NCBI GenBank assembly: GCA_947387485.1
Contig: CANDNT010000007.1
Span: 162,676-226,675, forward strand
Direction: 5' to 3'
From: Aquimarina rhabdastrellae
GTDB lineage: Bacteria; Bacteroidota; Bacteroidia; Flavobacteriales; Flavobacteriaceae
DNA: 64,000 bases
Part shown: positions 48,053-57,300 of the stretch, one piece after another
Layout of the letters: each line of letters starts with the position of its first letter
How positions within the stretch are numbered: position 1 is the stretch's first letter
The notes under the pieces: generated by a model
Database searches by the model: none
What the model was told of the DNA's origin: nothing
Seen by the model: the letters and a program-made list of their open reading frames with translations, nothing else
Program-made: the position numbers and the translations under genes

Positions 48053-49186
48053 TTATCCTATTACACTACTTAACTTAAACATAGGTAAATACATTGCTAC
48101 TAGGATTACACCTACTAATACTCCCACCAGAATTGTGAGAATAGGATTTAAAACATTAGAAATCACCTGAGATTGATACTTTACTTGCTCATTATATTGC
48201 TCGTTTAATCGCTCAAAAATATATTCTGTTTGATTGGTTTCTTCTGCAACTCTAAGCATTGCTACCATCTTTTTGTCAAATATTTTATGTTTTGCAAAGG
48301 CTGAGCTTAACTTACCTCCTTCTACTACTTTAATGTTTGCATTTTTTAATCCTTCTTGTAATGGATAAAAAGAAATCATATTACTAACTAAATCTATACT
48401 TTCTACCAAAGGTACTTTTGCGGATGTTAACAAAGCTATAGCTTGTGTAAACTGAGCCATATAAATTTTTCGTACATATTCTCCTATGATAGGTAGTTTT
48501 AATTGTATTTGCCCCCAAACGCCTTTAACCTTCTTATTTTTGAATACATATTTGATTGTATACCCCAATACAATACTTAATAATAGTATCCAGATTCCCT
48601 GTTCTTGAATTAACGAAGAGAACTGAATCACTATCTTGGTTATCCCTGGTAATTCTACTCTATTTTGTTTAAAAATATCCACAAACATCGGTACGACATA
48701 TTTTAACATAAAAATAATTACCAAGACTGCTGTAATCAATACAATTACTGGATATGTCATTGCCGAAATAACTTCTCTTTTTAAGTCGTTCTTTCGTTTA
48801 TAAAACAAACTAAGTTCTAAGGTTATCTCTGCCAGTTTACCTGTTTGCTCTCCTATTCTAATAGCATGATATTCATAGTCTGAAAAAGCTTTATGTACTC
48901 TAATAATTTCTGAAAATGGCTTCCCGTTAACAAGTTCTTCTAGCATTTCTGAAATCATTTTAGCATCCTGTTCTTTTTTTTGTGTTTCTGCTAATAACTC
49001 GAGTCCGCTTTTTAAGTCTATACCTGATCTTAATAAGACGTTTAATTCATTATACCATTGTTCTTTTTTCTTATTATTAAAGTTTTTGCCAAAAAGCGTA
49101 ATCTCTTTTGTTAATATCTCTGAGATATCCCAATTTTTATCTTTTGCTTTTTTTTCTTCTTTATGTTTTTGAATTTTTATTCCCAT
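48053..49186 (-). CDS. GspF-like type II secretion inner-membrane platform protein
   Basis: GspF/PilC proteins form the inner-membrane base of type II secretion and type IV pilus machines. The 377-residue protein has two copies of the T2SSF domain (first copy with LLRSGIDLKSGLELLAE, second with IALLTSAKVPLVESIDLVSNM) and three hydrophobic segments (about 150-170, 195-215 and 348-368). It ends the seven-gene operon and overlaps the preceding pseudopilin gene by 10 bases. No GspE ATPase is encoded in the window. Confidence 0.87.
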   Translation of the reverse strand: MGIKIQKHKEEKKAKDKNWDISEILTKEITLFGKNFNNKKKEQWYNELNVLLRSGIDLKSGLELLAETQKKEQDAKMISEMLEELVNGKPFSEIIRVHKAFSDYEYHAIRIGEQTGKLAEITLELSLFYKRKNDLKREVISAMTYPVIVLITAVLVIIFMLKYVVPMFVDIFKQNRVELPGITKIVIQFSSLIQEQGIWILLLSIVLGYTIKYVFKNKKVKGVWGQIQLKLPIIGEYVRKIYMAQFTQAIALLTSAKVPLVESIDLVSNMISFYPLQEGLKNANIKVVEGGKLSSAFAKHKIFDKKMVAMLRVAEETNQTEYIFERLNEQYNEQVKYQSQVISNVLNPILTILVGVLVGVILVAMYLPMFKLSSVIG

Positions 49187-49647
49187 TCTTCAAAATATAT
49201 ACTCAAATCATTATGCTTTGAGATAAAAACAAATTGTATATCTAAACTCTCTTCAAAATATATTTTAATCGCATCTATTCTTCCCTTGGTAACTTCTTCT
49301 CCTTTAAAGTATAATACCTTTTTTCTAACTTTAAGTGGATACGCTTTTATTGAAGTATAAATACTATCTTCTTTTATTTGATATCTTTCTTCACGTATAG
49401 GATTTTTTAAAATGATAGTCTCTGTTTCATTATCCCAATAACTTTCTCTAAATCGATTAAAATCTATTTGTAAACTTTGATGTAGTTGCTGAATTTCGGA
49501 TTTATGTTTATAGTTTGATGCTATTAATTGTATATTATTTTGCACCATATTAATGACAGAAAAGGCTAACCCCACAACAATAGCAGTAATCACTAACACA
49601 ACCATAATTTCGGTTAAAGTAAAGGCGTTGACTTTAGCTTTATTCAT
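49177..49647 (-). CDS. Type II secretion pseudopilin-like protein
   Basis: The 156-residue protein has a class III prepilin leader: a short charged start, then Ala8 before FTLTEIMVVLVITAIVV. Glu13 is the conserved Glu at mature position 5. The remainder is a soluble domain with Asp/Glu-rich strands. A minor pseudopilin (GspH/J-like) is likely. It overlaps its upstream neighbour by 8 bases and gspF by 10. Confidence 0.82.
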   Translation of the reverse strand: MNKAKVNAFTLTEIMVVLVITAIVVGLAFSVINMVQNNIQLIASNYKHKSEIQQLHQSLQIDFNRFRESYWDNETETIILKNPIREERYQIKEDSIYTSIKAYPLKVRKKVLYFKGEEVTKGRIDAIKIYFEESLDIQFVFISKHNDLSIYFEEWE

Positions 49648-49966
49648 CAGTCACCTCTCTTTCTAAGATTAGTTCTTGTATACTATTTTCTTTTGTATAT
49701 AATAAAATCACATCATTTTGTTCTTTTATTATTTCTAATTCCCAACCTCCATAAGTTTCTACATACGGTATTTTAATCTTTTTGTGTTGATATAAATACT
49801 GTAATTCATGAATCTTATTTTGTATTGCACTATTTTCTTTTCGTATCGTATTTGCAAATGTGTTATTCAATATGATACTAGCCATTATAAACACAATGAC
49901 GACCAACACTGATGCTGTTAATGTTTCTACTAGCGTAGCACTGCGTATTTTTTTCAGTATAACCAT
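49640..49966 (-). CDS. Minor pseudopilin-like protein (GspI/GspH-like)
   Basis: The 108-residue protein begins MVILKKIRS, then ATLVETLTASVLVVIVF; cutting after Ser9 puts Glu at mature position 5. Ser in place of Gly at -1 is tolerated in some prepilins. The C-terminal part is small and includes GGWELEIIKEQ. The match is motif-based; the type of minor pseudopilin is uncertain. It overlaps the upstream gene by 13 bases. Confidence 0.75.
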   Translation of the reverse strand: MVILKKIRSATLVETLTASVLVVIVFIMASIILNNTFANTIRKENSAIQNKIHELQYLYQHKKIKIPYVETYGGWELEIIKEQNDVILLYTKENSIQELILEREVTDE

Positions 49967-51216
49967 CTTGCTAGTGATTTCTGAGTATTTTTAAAGGGCA
50001 ATCCTGCATAATCCTCAACATGATACGGTAATATTTGAGCATCAATGATATGATTCATATAAATGCTTCCTTTTTGTTTAGCTATAAACTGATTTGCATA
50101 TAATCCGCCTTGGATTTTTCCTCTAAAGTCAATATTTCCTTCGCAATAAATTTCGCCTCTAATATCCACTTCTTTATCTATAAATATATGCGTTTTGGTG
50201 CGTTCTTCTGCCTTTTGATTTTTAGTCAAAAAAACCACACTACCATCAATAGATGTTCCTTTGCCTATCTCTATATTCTTATCTTTTTTAGCTTGCAAAT
50301 TAGTATTTGTGATTTCTTCTGTCTCTTTTGAACTCATTAAAACAGCAGAGGGATACTGTAATGCGACATTAGCTTCTATTTTTATCTTTTTTGAAGCTAT
50401 TAATTGTGCTGTTCCTTTAAATCCGCTTTTAACTGTTATTTTGGGTGCAATACATATCACGTCTTGCAATACTGCATTAGGGTATATGATAATCTCTTTA
50501 TTTGACTTAATTATGATATTCCCTATTAATTTTTGATGTGTTATAGATATCGTCTGAATACTTCGTATAAGTTTGGTAGTATTTAAGAACGTATTCTTAA
50601 CTTCTTTTTCTAAGTCTACCTCTTCTGTATTATTAAGTTCTGTAGATAAAAGTCTATCCAGATATATTTTCCAATCTTGTTCTAATTGAGGCAATGTCTC
50701 TTTACTTTCATATGTTCTTCCATAAAAAAGTTGACTTCCTTGATAGTATTCTCCGCCTATATTTCCTGCTCTAAAACCCGCTTTAGAAACATAACTATTC
50801 CCTTCTACTCTTGTATTTCCTGCTACTACTACTGGAGACCATTGGTCTACTACATATAAATTAGGGCTATCATCTTTTAATAAACTTCCTTTAAACGCTA
50901 CATTAACAAAATTAAACTTACGTAATGCTGTTTTCACCGCTACCTTTTCCCAAGCACCATGATATGTTGCCTTCTTTTTTATAACCTTAACGTTATCTTC
51001 TATTTTTAAAGTATCATTACTTATTGCTACTTCCTCAAGAATTGTTCTATTATTCTCTGTAGAAGTATGTATCAACTCATTTGATTGTACCTTAAAAAAA
51101 GAATGTGTGTGAGTCAACATCAAAAAACTTCCTAAAAGTAACGCCACGATAACTGCTACCATCAGTGCAAAATGTAGTGCTTGTGCTTTAAGTTTTATGC
51201 CTAATATCTTCCTCAA
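49954..51216 (-). CDS. GspK/PilX-like pseudopilus-tip protein with beta-helix-like tail
   Basis: The 420-residue protein starts with a short basic stretch and a pilin-like hydrophobic helix (ALHFALMVAVIVALLLGSFL) that lacks the Glu5 of other pseudopilins, as GspK does. The soluble part has long polar segments. From about 225 to 400 come short repeated strands with Gly/Asn turns (GTSIDGSVVFL, IDKEVDIRGEIYCEGNIDFRGKIQGGLYA) that resemble a bactofilin or beta-helix domain. It overlaps the GspC-like gene by 4 bases. The fusion of a tip helix with a beta-helix is unusual; the assignment is inferred. Confidence 0.6.
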   Translation of the reverse strand: MRKILGIKLKAQALHFALMVAVIVALLLGSFLMLTHTHSFFKVQSNELIHTSTENNRTILEEVAISNDTLKIEDNVKVIKKKATYHGAWEKVAVKTALRKFNFVNVAFKGSLLKDDSPNLYVVDQWSPVVVAGNTRVEGNSYVSKAGFRAGNIGGEYYQGSQLFYGRTYESKETLPQLEQDWKIYLDRLLSTELNNTEEVDLEKEVKNTFLNTTKLIRSIQTISITHQKLIGNIIIKSNKEIIIYPNAVLQDVICIAPKITVKSGFKGTAQLIASKKIKIEANVALQYPSAVLMSSKETEEITNTNLQAKKDKNIEIGKGTSIDGSVVFLTKNQKAEERTKTHIFIDKEVDIRGEIYCEGNIDFRGKIQGGLYANQFIAKQKGSIYMNHIIDAQILPYHVEDYAGLPFKNTQKSLARWLY

Positions 51217-51683
51217 TTTAGGATTGAAAATTGTTTTTGTTTTCCTTTATATCGTAATGTAATTGTAGTATCATTCCCTCTAAGAACAGTTATTTCATTA
51301 ACCGTTTCTCTTTTTGAAACCACATGTTCCTGTCCTGCAATGTTTATTAAAAATACTGCTGTTTGTGTACCACTACCTGTTATTTTTCCTTTATATTGGA
51401 TTTGAGGCCATTGTATTTCTTCTCGCTTTTTGTTTGCCTTAGGTGCAGTTTGTGCTATTTTCTTTTTTACATATGTTTTTCCTAAGAATGGATCTCGAGT
51501 AATTTCTGCTAACTCAAACTTCTCTCTTTCTACTGTTTTTATTTCTTTGGTATTTACTTTGACTTCAGAAAAATAAACAGGTTCTTCTTCAGAAAAAGCA
51601 TCTACAACTTGGTAGATAATAGCCCCCCAAACAAAAACAACTACAGGTAGTAATATATATATTCCTTTTTTTCCTTTAAGCAT
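51213..51683 (-). CDS. GspC/PilP-like periplasmic coupling protein
   Basis: The 156-residue protein has an N-terminal transmembrane helix (about 7-27), then a linker and a small beta domain with TRDPFLGKTY and WPQIQYKGKITGSGTQTAVFL. The C-terminal segment gives GQEHVVSKRETVNEITVLRG. This is the layout of the GspC homology region or PilP, which joins the inner-membrane platform to the secretin. It lies 5 bases after the FN3-like lipoprotein gene. No secretin gene is in the window. Confidence 0.68.
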   Translation of the reverse strand: MLKGKKGIYILLPVVVFVWGAIIYQVVDAFSEEEPVYFSEVKVNTKEIKTVEREKFELAEITRDPFLGKTYVKKKIAQTAPKANKKREEIQWPQIQYKGKITGSGTQTAVFLINIAGQEHVVSKRETVNEITVLRGNDTTITLRYKGKQKQFSILN

Positions 51684-51688
51684 GCTCT

Positions 51689-52615
51689 TTAATTTATTTC
51701 AAAACTAAATACATCACTTGTTTCACTTTGATTTCCAGCTTCGTCAAACGCTCGAACTACCCAATAATAGGTTGCCGTATCAGCGATCTCTATTTCATGA
51801 GGAGAGGTTGCTCCTGCTTTGGTCACTAAATCTGTTAACATCTGATTTCTATACACATAAAGACTATCAAACTCTGTAGTTCCTTCTACGGCTTCTCTGG
51901 TCCATTCAAAACGTATCGTATTTGTAGTTAACATCGCATTATTGACTGGCGCCGTTAATTGTGGTTTTCTTGGGTTATTACTATCAATAATTACCGTATG
52001 GTCTGTATATAATGTATTTTGTGTTTGATTCTCGGCTCTTACTTGCCATTTTACTTCTCCTTCGGGTAAGGTCAACTGAATATTTGTCGTTGTTACTGTC
52101 TCTTCTTGTAATACGACATCATTACTATCCAAAATTTGTATTCTATATAGTACAGCATCTGTAACCGCATTCCATTGCAGATTCACCAATCTATTATTCA
52201 GGATTTGGTTATCTACAGGGCTTAATAAGCTCACTATTCTTGATGAAAAATCCTCACTTTCTCTTACTTCAAAATCGGCAGCGGTATATATAGTTACTGA
52301 GTTTTCATTTTCTGCTCGTACTCTCCATTCATATCTATTTGCTGGCAGCGTTGTTGTATAACGTGCTGTAGTAAGTATTGTATCTTTGACTATTTGATTT
52401 GCTGTTTCAAAATTAGGTCTTGCTATTTGTACTTTATATTTTGTCGCTCCAGTAACTTCTTCCCATCTAAAATCTACTACTGTATTGTTTACAGTACTAT
52501 TATCTAATGGTGCTACTATGGTCACTACTTCTTCTGTTATATCTTCTTCGAATAGGATTTCTTCACAACTCCAAAAACAACCTAATATCACTAGGTATAA
52601 CATGGTCTTTTTCAT
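51689..52615 (-). CDS. Lipoprotein with three FN3-like domains
   Basis: The 308-residue product has a lipoprotein signal with Cys13 or Cys17. Three repeats each contain an FN3-like unit starting with a P-x-D/N motif (VAPLDNSTV, LSPVDNQIL, LTAPVNNAML) and ending with a pattern such as YEWRVRAEN, VKWQVRAEN and YYWVVRAFDEAGN. The repeats span about 30-308. The surface-anchored location and position at the head of the secretion-like operon suggest an outer-membrane partner, by inference. Function is unknown. Confidence 0.72.
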   Translation of the reverse strand: MKKTMLYLVILGCFWSCEEILFEEDITEEVVTIVAPLDNSTVNNTVVDFRWEEVTGATKYKVQIARPNFETANQIVKDTILTTARYTTTLPANRYEWRVRAENENSVTIYTAADFEVRESEDFSSRIVSLLSPVDNQILNNRLVNLQWNAVTDAVLYRIQILDSNDVVLQEETVTTTNIQLTLPEGEVKWQVRAENQTQNTLYTDHTVIIDSNNPRKPQLTAPVNNAMLTTNTIRFEWTREAVEGTTEFDSLYVYRNQMLTDLVTKAGATSPHEIEIADTATYYWVVRAFDEAGNQSETSDVFSFEIN

Positions 52616-52638
52616 TTTTCGTTTTTTGATTTTGTATT

Positions 52639-53331
52639 TTAAAATTTATTTTTTTGCTCTTCTATTACTTGTAAAGCATTTTGTTCTTGTCCTTTTGCAC
52701 ATTTTGCTCCTTGTTGTAATAAGGCTGATAACTTTGGTTTCCCTCTTTTATCTTTTTTCCAACAAAAACCTGAGGTTTCTACATCAAATACAGTTCCTTT
52801 TGATAATGGGATTGTATAAAACTCTTTACCTTCTTTAACCAAAGAAATCTCGTATTGCTTTGGGTATTTATTTTGTAAAAATAATGCTTCTGCTTGTGCT
52901 AACTGTTTTTGATCAGTAAGCGGAATCACCCATTTAACAGCATCTACAATAACCGCATTAGGTTGTTCTATCACATAGGTACTTACTCTTTGATTAACTT
53001 CTTGTTCTAATGCTTCTAGTATCCCCACTTGATCTGCTATATAAAGCGTTATATATTGTAGTTTTTTCTTTTGTATCGTATCTTTTAAAGGTAATGCTTT
53101 TTTTATCTCTGAAAATTGATTTCTGTATTCTTGATATGTTTTTGAGTCAAAATCCTTGACATGATACTCAAGCTTGATAGGGTTTTGATATTGCGGAATC
53201 GCAGTAGTATTATAAGATTTATTAACAATACCTATAGTTCCTAAGCTAGTATTGGACTGTGCCTGTAGGTTTGTAATGGTTATAAATACAATAATTATAC
53301 TTATATACCATTGGTTTTTTATTAAATGCAT
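52639..53331 (-). CDS. Exported protein heading the T2SS-like operon
   Basis: A 230-residue protein of unknown family. A signal peptide ends near LQAQS. A middle region with YITLYIADQVGILEALEQEV is helical. The C-terminal half contains a Cys pair (SGFCWKK and GAKCAKG) that could form a disulfide. It is the first gene of the operon, 23 bases before the FN3-like lipoprotein, and has its own -7 box at 53364. Confidence 0.68.
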   Translation of the reverse strand: MHLIKNQWYISIIIVFITITNLQAQSNTSLGTIGIVNKSYNTTAIPQYQNPIKLEYHVKDFDSKTYQEYRNQFSEIKKALPLKDTIQKKKLQYITLYIADQVGILEALEQEVNQRVSTYVIEQPNAVIVDAVKWVIPLTDQKQLAQAEALFLQNKYPKQYEISLVKEGKEFYTIPLSKGTVFDVETSGFCWKKDKRGKPKLSALLQQGAKCAKGQEQNALQVIEEQKNKF

Positions 53332-53363
53332 ATTTCTTTGATGAATGTTTTAATATTAATATA

Positions 53364-53371
53364 CAAAGATA
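53364..53371 (-). promoter_or_regulatory. -7 box of the T2SS-like operon
   Basis: TATCTTTG on the minus strand, 32 bases upstream of the start of the first gene, matches TAnnTTTG exactly. A TTG at -33 is not visible. Confidence 0.5.
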
Positions 53372-53552
53372 CGGTTTCTTGAGAAAAAATGCTTTTCCTT
53401 ATTTATTAATACATTTTTTGTTCTTCTACTTGTAATTGTACGAAGTCACAGACTATCGCAAAGCTGTCTAACTTTTTTTTAATCACTCTTCGAGAAAATC
53501 GTCATTGATACTTTTATACGTGATACAAAAACCCTAAAAGCATACTCTGCAT

Positions 53553-53591
53553 AAAAATCAAAACCACAACCTATATCAAAATAGATTGTGG
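53553..53591 (-). terminator. Terminator after the putative immunity lipoprotein gene
   Basis: On the minus strand CCACAATCTAT pairs with ATATAGGTTGTGG (one mismatch) and is followed by TTTTGATTTTT. It is 102 bases past the stop codon of the lipoprotein gene and separates the RHS genes from the T2SS-like operon. Confidence 0.65.
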
Positions 53592-53692
53592 CTACTGATT
53601 ATTTTTATTTATTGTTGTTTGCCAAGCTTCAACGACACTCGAAAAGAGTCGAATGCTAGCAATTTAAACTTAGCATAACTGGTAAGTATAAT

Positions 53693-54358
53693 TTAGTTCA
53701 CCTCTACAGAAATCAATAAATAATCATATTTTAGTTTCAAGAAATTTAAATGAGTCTTCAGTTTCTTTTTTATAGAATCAACTAAAAATCTATTCTCATA
53801 ATCACTAAAATTATTATTCAAACAAAAGATAGCTAATTCTTTATTTTTATATTTAAAAGTTACTATTTTTCTTTTTTTAACAAGTGATCTTCTTTCAGAA
53901 TAAAAAGGTAATGTTACTAGTGAATCAAATTCTGTAATAAGAAAATCTTGCAACTCTTCTCTTAAATAATTGTTTTCAATTTTCTTATAATCTTTATAAA
54001 TATGAATCAAACGAACAAAACTTTCTAAGTTGCATTTATTATTTTTAGGAATGTCATTATCTAAGTCTATTTTATATTCTTTTTTAAAAAAAGAAAACTG
54101 CTGATCTTCGATAATTAATAAATTCCCCTTAATATTTAGATTGTGATAATTATTTTTAATATAATCTATATAATTATAATTTTCATTAAGATAGTTTTTG
54201 AAAGAACTAATATCAACATCTTTTGTTAATGGAATATTATAAAAATTATTATATTCTTGAATAAATCTTAGATAATCTGTTTTTAGATTGTTTCTTTTAT
54301 CTATTCTAGAACAACTAATAATCATAAACACCAATAAAAGATTAAATAAAAACTTCAT
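53693..54358 (-). CDS. Small lipoprotein after the RHS gene, candidate immunity protein
   Basis: The 221-residue product has a lipobox in MIISCSR (Cys16), then an AT-rich-codon, Lys/Asn/Tyr-rich soluble domain with no family I recognise. It starts 8 bases after the RHS gene's stop, the usual place for an immunity gene in polymorphic toxin loci. The Asn/Lys/Ile-rich composition is stronger than its neighbours', as is common for recently exchanged toxin-immunity modules. The role is inferred from position alone. Confidence 0.6.
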   Translation of the reverse strand: MKFLFNLLLVFMIISCSRIDKRNNLKTDYLRFIQEYNNFYNIPLTKDVDISSFKNYLNENYNYIDYIKNNYHNLNIKGNLLIIEDQQFSFFKKEYKIDLDNDIPKNNKCNLESFVRLIHIYKDYKKIENNYLREELQDFLITEFDSLVTLPFYSERRSLVKKRKIVTFKYKNKELAIFCLNNNFSDYENRFLVDSIKKKLKTHLNFLKLKYDYLLISVEVN

Positions 54359-54366
54359 ACATAATA

Positions 54367-57300
54367 TTATTTGTGTGTTCCAAACATAAAAAGCAATAGT
54401 TGATCATATAATTGTCTATTATCAACATTCAAAATCACAACTCCTTTTGCTTTGCCATCAAAACTTAATGCATTTTCATAATACTCACCATGAGAAGTTG
54501 CATATTTTCCTAAATCATTAATTGAACTAACTATATTTACGCCCTTATTTCTTACTAAGTACGTGCCCGTTATAGGAATTGAACTACCATCTATATTTAA
54601 TGTCGTACTAAAATGATATTCATTTGATCCTAAACCTGTATCATATGTTAAAAAAGTTCCATTATTTCTTTCAAGCCCCGGTATACTAAAATCTTTTGGA
54701 TAAAATCCAACAGTAGATCTTTTTCCATCTAAAAATTGTGCGTAACCATCTTTTTGACTTAAAATAGCATTTTCTATTTTTGGTCGAATCATAGCTGAAA
54801 CATAACTTGAAAAATCAATTTTTGTACTAACACCTCCTGATCCAACAAAAGATTTAAATTTATCTAAAAAGCTTGCATTTTTTTCAAAATGTTCTGATAC
54901 AGAATTAAAACTCGTCCCAACATATTCATACAAATCAGTATTTAAATCACTATCTGAAGCAGAAGTCACGTTTTCATCCCAAATATATCTATCGGTTTCT
55001 TTATTATAAACCCAATCAAAACCTCCATCAGGATCTATTCTAATAATAGGATTATTTCCCATTGCCATATAAGGAGAGTCATACTGCCCTGCTGGATCCG
55101 TAGTCAACCATCGCCCTATTCTACTATCCCATAATCTAAGTTCAAATGCTTCTTTACCTGTTTCAGGATCTTTTTCTTGGCCTTGATATGCATATCTGTA
55201 CCCTTCGGCCCCGCTCAGGGTACGCCCAGGCATTGCCATCCCAAATGGATAATAATCTGTAGTTGTTATTGCTATCGGTTGCCCAGTACTTGTTCTACCT
55301 ACTACTACTCTTACATTTCCTAAATGATCTGTTAACTGGTATAAGCTATTGCCTGTTACTCTTTTATATACTCCTAATCGTCCACTACCATAAATTGTAT
55401 GCTCTATAGCTTGTCCATCTCTATAAATGGCCATCGCCGTTCCTGCTGCATCTCGTACATAGTGTTCTGTATAGTTAAGATTTCCCTCTGTACTGTATGC
55501 TTCTTTACGAACTCGATGTCCTTTATCATTGTAAAAGAACTTGACTAAAGATACATTATTTCTTTTGATCTCAGAAACTAATCCACTTGTGTTATAAAAA
55601 TAGTCTATCCCTTCTTCGTTATTACGAACTAATTGCCCTATACTATTGTATATATAATTATCCCCGTCTTGATCCTTGATATCTGCTGCATTCGTATCTC
55701 TAGTCACGGCATCATCTACGCGCAATAGCTGATTCTTTTTATCATTTTTGTATACATATGATAGTTGATCCATAGTATTAGCCCCATCTTCTGTATGCTT
55801 ATTACGATTCAGACTTTGTATATTACCATTAGCATCATAAGTAACCCCATATACATTATAATCTCCTGTACTATCTACTTCTTGCTCTTCTACTATTTTA
55901 GCTGTAAATATCAAAGAACTGCTTGCTTCTACATGGAATCCTGGTTTTAGGCTAATCGATCTTGAAGCTCTTGCATTTTGACTAGACACTATAGGAGTTG
56001 ATAATATCTTATCTACTTCAATTCCATTATTACCCACAAGTGCATTATTAAAACTAGCTCCTGTTAACCAATTATTTTTATTATAGCTGTAATAATAGGT
56101 ATCACTAACTCCATTATTTTCATCCTTAGTATTCCAACTCCATGCTTTGATATTACCATTGTATTGATCTGCTCCTCCTGCCATACTTGGTATAGACGTT
56201 GGTGTATTAGTTCTTCGATAATCATTCTGGTAGTAATGTAAATTCATCCCAAACAGATCGCGTACATCTCTTCCTGGATCGGTAGAGCTATTTAATCTTG
56301 GGTCATTTACACTCTTTAATGCTCCGTTAAGGTTGTACACATAATCGATTCCTTGTAATCCATTACCTATTATTGTTCTTTTTAGACTTCCTGTTTCATA
56401 ATATTCATACTGCCCATCTTCTTGAAAATTGATATTATCTAGAGATGTCTCTACTTTGATTAAACTATAGTCTGCTGGATCATATGTATAACGATGTATA
56501 AATTGTTCGTTTTGTACTCCTTTTTGAAAATATACTTTAGTTACTTGACTTGTGATTGGATCATATTCATAATCAATTGTTTTTACTCCATTCAATCCAT
56601 TTATTTTTTGTACAATCCATTTTACTCTCCCATAGATATCATAGCTATACCAAGTTGTTGTAGTTTCTGGATTGGCGGTGTAGGTTTTTGATACATTACC
56701 TGACACAAAACTTTGTTTTCCATAATTGATATACCTACTATCTCTCGTAAAAGCTGCTTGTAAACCATTCTGGTCTGCAATATCATAAACCGTAAATACT
56801 TGCTCTTTTTTAAACCCTGGAAATTCTTCTTCATCTGGATCTAAATCGTCAAAAATAATAACCTCTGATGGGGTATTATTTGTAGATAAACCACTTTCTA
56901 CAGGCCTTCCATAAGTATCATAATTGGTATATGAAAACTCTTCTATAAGAATTCCTCCTCCTCCACCATTTCCTGGATCGTCACCATCTCTAATTCCTGT
57001 TTCAAAAATATCTCGCTGTAAATGATTTTGCGAAAAACGAATTTGCCCATCTTTTCGGTATTTAAATCGAGATGTTCCCTCATCTCGATTTTGAGTTTTA
57101 ACCAACTGATTTAATGAATTGTATTCATATATAGTGCTTGGATTAAAAACATGATCTACAGGCTGTGCATTGCTTATCAACCTACCTGACTTATCATATT
57201 TGTTAAGATTATAATCATAATAATTGGTACGATAGGTTATTTGTATACCACTAGTCCTTCCTGTATAATCACTTAATGCTACTCTGTAAAAACCATTTGT

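Larger units (their letters stand above)
53332..53692. other. Non-coding region between the RHS cassette and the T2SS-like operon
   Basis: These 361 bases hold the -7 box of the operon (53364-53371), the terminator of the upstream cassette (53553-53591) and a 13-base match to the dispersed repeat (53480-53492). No small gene stands out in the rest. Confidence 0.6.

Noticed and set aside
47416..53331. Genomic island integrated at tRNA-Phe
   Set aside because: No integrase, no direct repeat of the tRNA 3' end beyond the second copy and no transposase is seen; the tRNA duplication alone does not show integration.
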